A program made the position numbers and the translations under genes. Shown one piece after another: positions 8,913-19,169 of a DNA stretch of 64,000 nt. The notes beneath the pieces were generated by a model, which saw only the letters and a list, made by a program, of their open reading frames with translations, did not search any database and was not told the origin of the DNA. This DNA is from Rhodospirillaceae bacterium (GTDB lineage: Bacteria; Pseudomonadota; Alphaproteobacteria; UBA6615), in NCBI GenBank assembly GCA_018702955.1, contig JABJEK010000079.1, positions 18,876-82,875 on the forward strand. The letters are read 5' to 3'. Within the stretch, counting starts at the first letter, position 1; each line of letters starts with the position of its first letter.

Positions 8913-10040
8913 CTATTTTGCTGAATCACCCATCAGCCCCGCACCCGGGTTCTTCTGGTCCCGGAGTTTCTCGTCAGAGAACCAGGTCAGGGTGTCCTCG
9001 ATCGTCTTGCGCTCCACGTCACGGGTGATGAACACGATCCGGGTGCGTCGGTCGTCCGACGGCCAGGCGTCGAGCACGGCGGGCGGGTGGAACACATGCT
9101 GGACCCCGTGGATGACCACCGGCCGGTCCATCTCCGCCACGTTGACGATGCCCTTGATACGCAGCAGGTCGGGGCCCTTGAGCATCATGATGGTATCGAA
9201 CCATTGCTCCAGCGCATCCAGGCGGAGCGGTTTGTCATAGGTCACGCAGAAGGAGCTGATGTGGTCGTCATGGCGGTTCACATCATGGCCGTGGTCGTGG
9301 TCGCCATGGCCATGTTCGTGATCATCACCATTCCCGGCGCCATCCGCATAAGCCTCGTCGCGCAACCAGCCCTCGACGTCCGGGGTCTTGGTCTTCGGAT
9401 CGTACAGCCCGGCGTTGAAGAGCATGGCCGGGTCCACATCGCCGTCGAGCACGGTGATGCGCGGGGCCGCGGGATTGGCCGCCGCGAGGCGTTCTTCCAG
9501 CGCTTCGAGGGTCGCGGCGTCGGCGATATCCGTCTTGGTCAGCAACAACCGGTCGGCGACCGCGACCTGCTTCACGGATTCGAACTGCTTATCCAGCGTG
9601 TCAGCGCCGTTGGCGGCATCGACGGTGGTGATCACCCCGTCCAGGCGGAAATAATTGGTCACCAGCTGATCGGACATCAGGGTGTGCAGGATGGGTGCGG
9701 GATCGGCCAGGCCGGTGGTCTCGATCAGCACCCGATCAAACGACGGTACATCCTCGCGCAGGCGCAGCATCATCATGTCGCGCAACGTGTTCACCAGATC
9801 GCCGCGCACGGTGCAGCACAGGCAACCGCTGTTGAGCAGCACCATGTCTTCGGCACCCGCGACCATGAGCTCGTGATCGAGCCCGACCTCGCCGAACTCG
9901 TTGACGATGACGGCGGCCTTGTCCATGCGCGGGTCGTGCAGCACATGGTTGAGGACCGTGGTCTTGCCGCTGCCGAGGAAGCCCGTCAGCAGGGACACAG
10001 GGATCAGTTCTGCCGCCATTTCCGGCTCTTTTTCGCTCAT
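8913..10040 (-). CDS. CobW/COG0523 GTP-binding putative metal chaperone
   Basis: GFLGSGKTT P-loop, GCLCC motif, histidine-rich DDHEHGHGDHDHGHDVNRHDDH insert. Confidence 0.93.
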   Translation of the reverse strand: MSEKEPEMAAELIPVSLLTGFLGSGKTTVLNHVLHDPRMDKAAVIVNEFGEVGLDHELMVAGAEDMVLLNSGCLCCTVRGDLVNTLRDMMMLRLREDVPSFDRVLIETTGLADPAPILHTLMSDQLVTNYFRLDGVITTVDAANGADTLDKQFESVKQVAVADRLLLTKTDIADAATLEALEERLAAANPAAPRITVLDGDVDPAMLFNAGLYDPKTKTPDVEGWLRDEAYADGAGNGDDHEHGHGDHDHGHDVNRHDDHISSFCVTYDKPLRLDALEQWFDTIMMLKGPDLLRIKGIVNVAEMDRPVVIHGVQHVFHPPAVLDAWPSDDRRTRIVFITRDVERKTIEDTLTWFSDEKLRDQKNPGAGLMGDSAK

Positions 10041-10067
10041 TCTCGTCTCTCGTCCCTCGCCACCGGC

Positions 10068-10098
10068 TTGACATTCGCCGGGCAGAAACCGTTATAAC
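10068..10098 (+). promoter_or_regulatory. Putative sigma70-type promoter for hisI, with palindromic GTTATAAC at the -10
   Basis: TTGACA at 10068-10073 and TTATAA/TATAAC at 10092-10098, ~18-19 nt spacing, upstream of hisI ATG 10149. Confidence 0.5.
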
Positions 10099-10148
10099 AC
10101 GCGCGAAACCGGGTACAGCAACGCGTGCCCCCAAATGAAAGTCGTGCG

Positions 10149-10628
10149 ATGTCAGAGAACCCCATGTTTGCCGAACGCCAGACCATCGAGCAGGTCGAGG
10201 AAGGCCATGAGCTGGCCCCGAAGTTCGATGCCGACGGCCTGATGCCTGTCGTCACCACCGACGCCGACAGCGGCGAGGTGCTGATGCACGGCTATATGAA
10301 CGCGGAAGCCCTGACCAAAACCATCGAGACCGGCGAGGCCCATTACTGGTCCCGTTCGCGCAAAGTTCTGTGGCACAAGGGCGCGACGTCCGGGCTGGTC
10401 CAGAAGGTGCAAGAGATCCGCATCGACGACGATCAGGACGCGGTCTGGCTGCGTGTCGACGTCCAGGGCGGTGCGAGCTGCCATGTGGGATACCGCTCCT
10501 GCTTCTTCCGCTCGGTGCCCGTGGGTGCCGACAAGGACGCACCGGTAGCGCTGGCCTTCGAGGAAACCGAAAAGGTCTTCGACCCGGTCGAGGTCTATGG
10601 CGACGCGCCGAACCCGACGAAGCTTTAG
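10149..10628 (+). CDS. hisI: Phosphoribosyl-AMP cyclohydrolase
   Basis: YWSRSRKVLWHKGATSG, QGGASCHVGYRSCFFR. Confidence 0.95.
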   Translation: MSENPMFAERQTIEQVEEGHELAPKFDADGLMPVVTTDADSGEVLMHGYMNAEALTKTIETGEAHYWSRSRKVLWHKGATSGLVQKVQEIRIDDDQDAVWLRVDVQGGASCHVGYRSCFFRSVPVGADKDAPVALAFEETEKVFDPVEVYGDAPNPTKL

Positions 10629-10645
10629 GAAAGACCGGGGAACCG

Positions 10646-10712
10646 GGCGGGTTTGAAACCCGCCCCTACACAACCACCAATCAGACGTAGGGGCGGGTCT
10701 ACGACCCGCCCT
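10646..10712. repeat. Pair of GC-rich hairpins between convergent genes (second repeat type)
   Basis: GGGCGGGTTTGAAACCCGCCC (10646-10666) and GGGCGGGTCTACGACCCGCCC (10692-10712); also GTAGGGGCGGGT / ACCCGCCCCTAC inverted across the pair. Confidence 0.85.
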
Positions 10713-10730
10713 CTCCGTTTTGGATAACGC

Positions 10731-12059
10731 CTACAGCGTCTCCAGGAAACGCACCGGCACGCCCACCGGGGCATCCGCCAGTTCGCCGTCACGCATCACA
10801 ACATTGCCGCGGATGATCGTGCCCATCGGCCAGCCGGTGATGTTCATGCCCTCATAGGGCGACCAGCCGCATTTATACGCCAGCCAGTCGGACGTGATTT
10901 CGCGCTTGGCTTTCAGATCGACGAGCGTGAAGTCCGCGTCATAGCCCTGGGCGATGCGGCCCTTGCCGGCGATATTGAAGATCCGCTGCGGCCCCGAACA
11001 TAGAAGATCGACGAGGCGCGCGAGGCTCAGGCGGCCGTTGGCGACATGATCGAGCATCACGGCCACCGTCGTCTGCGCACCAGGCATACCGGACGGGCTG
11101 GCGGGATAGGGTTGCGCCTTTTCCTCTTTGGTGTGGGGCGCGTGATCCGACCCGATCACGTCAAAGATGCCCTGCTCGATGCCGCGCCAGAGGCCGGCGC
11201 GGTGCGCCTCGCCGCGGATCGGCGGGTTCATCTGGGCATAGGTGCCGAGACGATCGTAGCAATCGGGTGCGGCCAGGGTCAGATGCTGGGGCGTGACCTC
11301 GCAGGTGGCGACATCCTTGTACTGGGCGAGAATCTCCACCTCTTCCGCGGTCGTGATGTGGAGCACATGCACGCGACGACCTGTCTCTCGGGCGATCGCC
11401 AGCAGGCGCTTGGTGGAGCGGATCGCGGTTTCCTCGTCGCGCCACACGGGATGGGAAGACGGATCGCCTTCGACCCTCTCCCCTTTTCTTTCATTCAGCC
11501 GGTACTCGTCTTCCGAATGGACCGACATCCGCCGCGTGCCGTTCGAGAGCACCCGGCGCACGGTCTCGTCGTCGGGCACCAGCAAATCACCGGTCGAGCT
11601 GCCCATGAACATCTTCACGCCGCAGCAGCCGGGTACGCGTTCGAGCTCGGCCAGATCATCGGCGTTGTCCGCCGCCGCCCCCATGAAGAACGCATGATCG
11701 GTCCACGAACGCCCCGCGGCACGGGAAATCTTGTCGGCCAGGGCGTCGGCGCTGGTGGTCAGCGGATTGGTGTTGGGCATCTCGAAGACGGCGGTGATGC
11801 CGCCGAGTGCGGCCGACCGCGTGCCGGATTCGAGGTCTTCCTTCTGCTCGTTGCCGGGCTCGCGGAAATGCACCTGGCTGTCGATCATGCCGGGCAGGAC
11901 GGTCAGCCCGGTCGCATCGACAACGGTCCCCGCGTCAGCACTGCCGGTGTCGCCGATATGGGCGATCTTCCCGTCGCGCACTGCGACATCGGTTTGGGCC
12001 AGCCCGCCGGTGGTCCAGACGTCGCCACCCCTGATGATCAGATCAAATGTTTCAGCCAT
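10731..12059 (-). CDS. Dihydroorotase-like amidohydrolase
   Basis: IDSQVHFREPG, CGVKMFMGSSTGDL, MSVHSEDE, VHVLHITTAE, GSDHAPHT. Confidence 0.9.
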   Translation of the reverse strand: MAETFDLIIRGGDVWTTGGLAQTDVAVRDGKIAHIGDTGSADAGTVVDATGLTVLPGMIDSQVHFREPGNEQKEDLESGTRSAALGGITAVFEMPNTNPLTTSADALADKISRAAGRSWTDHAFFMGAAADNADDLAELERVPGCCGVKMFMGSSTGDLLVPDDETVRRVLSNGTRRMSVHSEDEYRLNERKGERVEGDPSSHPVWRDEETAIRSTKRLLAIARETGRRVHVLHITTAEEVEILAQYKDVATCEVTPQHLTLAAPDCYDRLGTYAQMNPPIRGEAHRAGLWRGIEQGIFDVIGSDHAPHTKEEKAQPYPASPSGMPGAQTTVAVMLDHVANGRLSLARLVDLLCSGPQRIFNIAGKGRIAQGYDADFTLVDLKAKREITSDWLAYKCGWSPYEGMNITGWPMGTIIRGNVVMRDGELADAPVGVPVRFLETL

Positions 12060-12118
12060 GGGTTACTCGTATCATTTTGTGGTCTTCACTGAACAGATGA
12101 GGTCATCCACAGGCAACT

Positions 12119-12922
12119 TCAATCATCCGCTTCTGCCGTGAGCGCCACGGCGAAATCGGCCATCACCTCCAGCACACCCTCGGTCGCGTCGCGGTGCGGC
12201 GTGTGTCCGCAATCAGGCACCATCACCGCATCCACCGGACCGGACGACTGGCGACCGATGGCCGCGGGTTGTGCTTCGGTGCCGTATTCATCGTCGACGC
12301 CCTGGATCACCAGGGTCGGGCAGGTGATCGCCGGCAAATATTCCTCGATGTTCCAGTCGCGAAATTCCGGGCTGAGCCAGATGTCGTTCCAGCCCCGGAA
12401 TGTCTTGTCGCCATCGGTGTGGCGGCGCGCGATACGCGCCGGAAGATCGGTGGTCTCATACGCGGTCTTCGCGTCCTCGATCCCGGCGATGCTCGCATCC
12501 TCGACGAAGAAGTGCGGCGCTTCGAGGATCAGGCCACGCACGGACATATGTCCCGCGCCGGCATGTATGGCGGCGATAGAACCGCCATCGCTGTGTCCCA
12601 CCAGGATCACATCATCGAGATCGAGGGCGTCGCGGATCACCGGCAGCGTCTCCAACGCCTCTGTATGCATGTATTCGACGTCGCGCGGCCCCTCCAGCAC
12701 ATCCGACCCGCCATAGCCGTAACGGGAATAGACCAGAGCAGGCAGACCCGTCGCGTCCGTCAGCAACGCCGGGAAATCCCGCCACAACCCGGCCGACCCG
12801 AGGCCCTCGTGAAGGAAGATCAGCGCCGGACTTTCGCCGTCATGTTCGGCCGTCCAGTAATATTCGAGGCGGCGTCCCGCAGCGGTCAGATGCTGCATGT
12901 CCGGCGCGTTGGCAGATGACAT
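12119..12922 (-). CDS. Alpha/beta hydrolase
   Basis: LIFLHEGLGS, LVGHSDGGSIA nucleophile elbow; start taken at MSSANAPD. Confidence 0.88.
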   Translation of the reverse strand: MSSANAPDMQHLTAAGRRLEYYWTAEHDGESPALIFLHEGLGSAGLWRDFPALLTDATGLPALVYSRYGYGGSDVLEGPRDVEYMHTEALETLPVIRDALDLDDVILVGHSDGGSIAAIHAGAGHMSVRGLILEAPHFFVEDASIAGIEDAKTAYETTDLPARIARRHTDGDKTFRGWNDIWLSPEFRDWNIEEYLPAITCPTLVIQGVDDEYGTEAQPAAIGRQSSGPVDAVMVPDCGHTPHRDATEGVLEVMADFAVALTAEADD

Positions 12923-13035
12923 AGCCAATTTCCTTTCGGGTCTCGCCATTTGGTTGGAGACACCGACTATTGGGTCCACAATGTGTTGGGCTTGGACTAC
13001 TGTTCTAGCGGTAAACAGGAGGGGAAAGCGATCCC

Positions 13036-14685
13036 ATGATCGCCTTTGAAACACACCCGGAGCGCTACCGGCACTGGCAGCTTTCGATCGACGGACGGGT
13101 CGCCACGCTTACGCTGGATGTGGACGAGGCCGGCGGTCTCGCGCCGGGCTATGAGCTCAAGCTCAACTCCTATGATCTCGGTGTCGATATCGAGCTTTAT
13201 GACGCGATCCAGCGCCTTAGATTCGAGCACCCGGAGGTCGCGGCGGTGGTCATGACCTCGGCGATGGACCGGGTGTTCTGCGCCGGGGCGAACATCCCGA
13301 TGCTCAAGGGCTCGAGCCACGACCACAAGGTGAACTTCTGCAAATTCACCAACGAGACCCGCAACGCCATCGAGGATGCGAGCGCAAATTCGGGCCAGGC
13401 CTATATCTGCATGGTAAACGGCACGGCGGCCGGCGGCGGCTACGAACTCGCACTCGCCTGCGACGAGATATTGCTAATCGACGACGGGTCGAGTGCTGTG
13501 TCCCTGCCCGAGGTGCCCCTGCTCGCGGTACTGCCCGGCACGGGCGGGCTGACCCGGGTGGTGGACAAGCGCCATGTGCGCCGCGACCGGGCGGATTTTT
13601 TCTGCACCACCGGTGAGGGCCTGCGGGGCAAACGCGCACTCGAATGGAAGCTGGTGGACACGTTGGTGCCGCGCTCGAAGCTGGAGGAGACCGTAAGTGA
13701 GCGCACGGCGGCACGGGTCGCAGACAGCGAGCGACCAGCTAACGGACAAGGCATCACACTGACGCCAGTGGCGCGCGAGATCACCGACTCGGAAATCACC
13801 TATCCCAACGTCACAATCGCGCTCGACCGCGACGCGCGGACCGCGACGTTCACCGTGCGTGCGCCCGACACCGCCCCGCCCGCGGATGCCGCGGGCATTC
13901 AAGCGGCCGGCGTGGACTTCTGGCCGCTGGCGATCGCCCGGGAACTCGACGACGCGATCCTGCACCTGCGGTTCAACGAAACCGAGATCGGCACCTGGGT
14001 GTTCCGCACCGAGGGCGACGGCGAGATGGTCGCCGCATATGACGCGTTACTTCTGGCGCATTCAAACGACTGGCTGGTGCGCGAGATCACGCTGTATCTG
14101 CGACGCACGCTCAAACGCATCGACGTATCCGCGCGGTCCCTGCTGGCGCTGATCGAGCCCGGATCGTGCTTCACCGGCACCCTGCTGGAACTGGCGCTGG
14201 CCGCCGACCGTTCCTACATGCTCGACGGTGGTTTCGAGGGCAGCAACGTGGCGCCCGCGATGATCCGTCTGACCGGCATGAATTCAGGTCCCCTGGAGAT
14301 GTGTACCGGGCTGACCCGGCTGCAGACGCGCTTCTATGGTGACGACGACGCGCTGGCGGCAGTCGGGGCGAAACTCGGCAACGATCTGGAGGCGGTCGAC
14401 GCCGAAGAGCTCGGCCTCGTGACCTTCGCGCCGGACGATATCGACTGGGAGGACGAGGTGCGGCTGGCCATCGAGGCGCGCGCAGCGTTTTCCCCCGACG
14501 CGCTGACGGGCATGGAGGCGAGCCTTCGCTTCCCCGGCCCCGAGACCATCGAGAGCAAGATTTTCGCGCGGCTGAGCGCGTGGCAGAACTGGATATTCCA
14601 ACGCCCCAACGCCGTGGGTGACGGCGGCGCGCTGGAGCTTTTCGGCACCGGCAAACAACCCGAATTCGACCGCAGGCGGGTCTGA
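13036..14685 (+). CDS. boxC: 2,3-epoxybenzoyl-CoA dihydrolase (benzoyl-CoA-dihydrodiol lyase) BoxC
   Basis: 549 aa crotonase-fold protein (FCAGANIPML, NGTAAGGGYELALACDEI) directly followed by boxB and benzoate-CoA ligase. Confidence 0.93.
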   Translation: MIAFETHPERYRHWQLSIDGRVATLTLDVDEAGGLAPGYELKLNSYDLGVDIELYDAIQRLRFEHPEVAAVVMTSAMDRVFCAGANIPMLKGSSHDHKVNFCKFTNETRNAIEDASANSGQAYICMVNGTAAGGGYELALACDEILLIDDGSSAVSLPEVPLLAVLPGTGGLTRVVDKRHVRRDRADFFCTTGEGLRGKRALEWKLVDTLVPRSKLEETVSERTAARVADSERPANGQGITLTPVAREITDSEITYPNVTIALDRDARTATFTVRAPDTAPPADAAGIQAAGVDFWPLAIARELDDAILHLRFNETEIGTWVFRTEGDGEMVAAYDALLLAHSNDWLVREITLYLRRTLKRIDVSARSLLALIEPGSCFTGTLLELALAADRSYMLDGGFEGSNVAPAMIRLTGMNSGPLEMCTGLTRLQTRFYGDDDALAAVGAKLGNDLEAVDAEELGLVTFAPDDIDWEDEVRLAIEARAAFSPDALTGMEASLRFPGPETIESKIFARLSAWQNWIFQRPNAVGDGGALELFGTGKQPEFDRRRV

Positions 14686-14689
14686 GATC

Positions 14690-16108
<1,419 letters not shown>

Positions 16109-16126
16109 GCGAATGGCGGTGATCTG

Positions 16127-17695
16127 ATGAACCCGAATACCGTCACCGTTGATAGCAGCACCAGCCCCGCTACTCTTGCGTTCGCGGACCGGTTCAACGT
16201 GGCCGTTCCCTTCATCGACCGGCATCTCGACGAAGGCCGCGGCGACAAGATCGCGATCCGCGATGACGATGGCGACACGAGCTACGCGCAACTCGCCGAG
16301 AGCGTAAACCGCGCCGGCAACGCGCTGGCCGCACTGGGCCTCACACAAGGCGACCGGGTGATCCTCGCCATCAAGGACAGCCCGGCTTTCTTCTTCGTCT
16401 TCTGGGGTGCGATCAAGGCGGGCTTCGTGCCGGTGCCCGTGAACACCCTGCTGCGTGCGGGCGACCATCAATTCATCATCGAGGATTCGGGCGCGGTCTG
16501 CGTGATCTGGTCGCCGGAATTCGCCGAGACCATGGAACCAGCGATCGCCGGGGCGGGCCCGACGCATAATTTTCCTACAGAGGGTGACGACAGTCTGGCG
16601 GCACGGATGGCGGCTGCCTCACCCGAACTCGAAGCAACCCCCGCCACCGCCGACGACGACTGCTTCTGGCTCTACACGTCGGGTTCTACCGGCACCCCGA
16701 AGGGTGCTGTGCACGCCCACCGCGACATGGTGGTCACCAGCCAGTATTACGGGGTCGAGACCCTCGGCGTGACGCCCGACGACATCCACTTCTCCGCCGC
16801 CAAGTTGTTCTTCGCCTACGGGCTGGGCAACGCGATGACCATGCCGTTATGGACCGGCGGCCAGGCGGTGCTGTTCGCCGGGCGGCCGACGCCGGACATC
16901 ATGGCCGACCATATCGAGCGCTACCGCCCGAGCCTGTATTACGCCGTGCCGACCTTGTTCGCGGCCCAACTCCACGCGCTGGAGGGCGGCGATGCAGACC
17001 TCTCCAGCCTGCGGGCCTGTGTCTCGGCGGGCGAACCCCTGCCCGCCACCCTTTTTGAGCGCTGGCGCGCGCGCACGGGGCTGACCATTCTCGACGGAAT
17101 CGGCACGACTGAGATCCTGCACATCTTCATCGGCAACCGCCCGGATGACGCCAAGCCGGGCGCCAGCGGCAAGCTGGTGCCGGGCTACGAGGCACGGATC
17201 GTCGACGACAATGACCAGCCGGTCGCGACGGGCGAGATCGGCAATCTCCTGATCAAGGGCGATTCCGTCACCTCGCGCTACTGGAACCAGCCCGAACGCA
17301 CGGCCGCGGCCATCACCGACGGCTGGATCCGCACCGGCGATTCCTACGCGATCGACGCCGAGGGCTACTTCACCTGCCAGGGTCGCAGCGACGACATGCT
17401 CAAGGTCGGCGGCATCTGGGTCTCACCGGTGGAGATCGAGGCGCGGCTGGTGGCACATGACGCCGTACTCGAGGCGGCAGTCATCGGCCGGCCCGACGAC
17501 GAAGAACTGATCAAGCCCGAGGCGTTTGTCATCCTGAAAGACAGCGGCGACGCATCCGACACGCTGGCCGAGGACCTCAAAACCTTCTGCCAGGCCGAGC
17601 TCGCCCGCTACAAATACCCCCGCTGGGTACATTTCGTGGACGAACTCCCCAAGACCGCGACGGGGAAGATTCAGCGGTTCAAGTTGCGGGGCTAA
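16127..17695 (+). CDS. Benzoate-CoA ligase family protein
   Basis: AMP-binding motif LYTSGSTGTPKGAVHAH, GIGTTEILHIFIGN, C-terminal PKTATGKIQRFKLR. Confidence 0.93.
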   Translation: MNPNTVTVDSSTSPATLAFADRFNVAVPFIDRHLDEGRGDKIAIRDDDGDTSYAQLAESVNRAGNALAALGLTQGDRVILAIKDSPAFFFVFWGAIKAGFVPVPVNTLLRAGDHQFIIEDSGAVCVIWSPEFAETMEPAIAGAGPTHNFPTEGDDSLAARMAAASPELEATPATADDDCFWLYTSGSTGTPKGAVHAHRDMVVTSQYYGVETLGVTPDDIHFSAAKLFFAYGLGNAMTMPLWTGGQAVLFAGRPTPDIMADHIERYRPSLYYAVPTLFAAQLHALEGGDADLSSLRACVSAGEPLPATLFERWRARTGLTILDGIGTTEILHIFIGNRPDDAKPGASGKLVPGYEARIVDDNDQPVATGEIGNLLIKGDSVTSRYWNQPERTAAAITDGWIRTGDSYAIDAEGYFTCQGRSDDMLKVGGIWVSPVEIEARLVAHDAVLEAAVIGRPDDEELIKPEAFVILKDSGDASDTLAEDLKTFCQAELARYKYPRWVHFVDELPKTATGKIQRFKLRG

Positions 17696-18393
17696 ACCCC
17701 CAGATACCGCGCCTGTAGCTCCGCATCCGCGCGGAGCTCGTCGGATGTGCCGGTCCAGACGACGCGGCCCTTTTCGACGATGTGGTGGCGGTCGGCGATT
17801 TTTGTGAGTGCGGCGACATTCTTGTCGATCACCAGGATCGACTGGCGGGCGGTCTTGAGGTCGGCGAGGCAGTTCCAGATTTCGGTGCGGACCAGCGGTG
17901 CCAGGCCCTCGGTAGCCTCGTCCAATATCAACAATTGAGGGTTGGTCATCAGCGCCCGGCCGACGGCCAGCATCTGCTGCTCGCCGCCCGAAAGCTGGTT
18001 GCCGGCGGACTCCAGCCGCGGCGCGAGCCCCGGGAACAGGTCGATGACCTTGTCAAAATTCCAGTTCTCGCCGTCGCCATTTCGTTTGCGGGCCGTGGCG
18101 ATGAGGTTCTCGCGGACGGACAGGTTCGGGAATATCTGCCGCCCCTCGGGCACCAGTCCAATACCCGCCTGGGCGACCTTGTGGGATGGCTGGCCCTGGA
18201 TACCCGCGCCATCGAACATGATCCTGCCACCATGGGGCTGAATGATGCCCATGATCGCGCGCACGGTCGTGGTCTTGCCCATGCCGTTTCGCCCCAGCAG
18301 GGTTGCGACTTCGCCGGCACCGACCGTGAGGTCCATGCCGAAAAGCACCTGGCTGGCGCCGTACGACGCCTCGATGCCGCGCACCTCGAGCAT
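17692..18393 (-). CDS. Branched-chain amino acid-type ABC transporter ATP-binding protein (LivF-like)
   Basis: GRNGMGKTTTVR, LSGGEQQMLAVGRALM. Confidence 0.93.
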   Translation of the reverse strand: MLEVRGIEASYGASQVLFGMDLTVGAGEVATLLGRNGMGKTTTVRAIMGIIQPHGGRIMFDGAGIQGQPSHKVAQAGIGLVPEGRQIFPNLSVRENLIATARKRNGDGENWNFDKVIDLFPGLAPRLESAGNQLSGGEQQMLAVGRALMTNPQLLILDEATEGLAPLVRTEIWNCLADLKTARQSILVIDKNVAALTKIADRHHIVEKGRVVWTGTSDELRADAELQARYLGV

Positions 18394-19169
18394 CAGGCCG
18401 TCTCCTCGCCAAGATAAGCTGCACGCACGGTCGCGTCGTTGCGTATCTCTTCAGGTGTGCCGGTGGCGATCGCCTTGCCGTAGACCAGCACGGTGATCCG
18501 ATCGGCGAGCGCGAAGACCGCGTCCATGTCGTGCTCGATCAGCAGCATTGTGTAATCGCCCTTGAGCGCCTTGAGGAAGTCGATCATCCCCTGGCTTTCC
18601 TCGGGCCCCATACCGGCCATGGGCTCGTCGAGGAGCAAAAACGACGGGTTCGTCGCCAGCGAGATCGCGATCTCGAGCTGGCGCTGCTCGCCATGGGCCA
18701 GATTGCCAGCCACGACGTCGGTGCGTTCGCCGAGCCCGACTTTCTCGAGCAGTTCACGCGCAGGGGTCCGCAGGCTCTCGTCTTTCGCCGCAGGCTTCCA
18801 GAAACGGAAGCTGTGCCCCTGCCCGGCCTGGACCGAGAGCATGACGTTTTCCAGCACCGTGAAATCCCGGAAGATGCTGGTGATCTGGAACGAGCGCGCC
18901 AGGCCCTGATTAACCCGGGCGGGCGCCGACAGGCGGGTGATATCGCGGCCCTCGAAGAGGATTTCGCCGCCGTCGGGCTTGAGCAGTCCCGACAGGAGAT
19001 GGACGAACGTGGTCTTGCCGGCACCGTTGGGGCCGATGACCGCGTGAATCTCGCCGCGTGTGGCTTCGAGGGACAGATTATCCGTCGCCGTCAGGCCGCC
19101 GAAGCTCTTCTGGAGCCCGCGGGCCTCCAATGAGATTTCCGGCGCGTTATTTGGGGCCGGGCTATTCAC
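18393..19169 (-). CDS. Branched-chain amino acid-type ABC transporter ATP-binding protein (LivG-like)
   Basis: GPNGAGKTTFVHLLSG, LAHGEQRQLEIAISLA. Confidence 0.93.
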   Translation of the reverse strand: MNSPAPNNAPEISLEARGLQKSFGGLTATDNLSLEATRGEIHAVIGPNGAGKTTFVHLLSGLLKPDGGEILFEGRDITRLSAPARVNQGLARSFQITSIFRDFTVLENVMLSVQAGQGHSFRFWKPAAKDESLRTPARELLEKVGLGERTDVVAGNLAHGEQRQLEIAISLATNPSFLLLDEPMAGMGPEESQGMIDFLKALKGDYTMLLIEHDMDAVFALADRITVLVYGKAIATGTPEEIRNDATVRAAYLGEETA

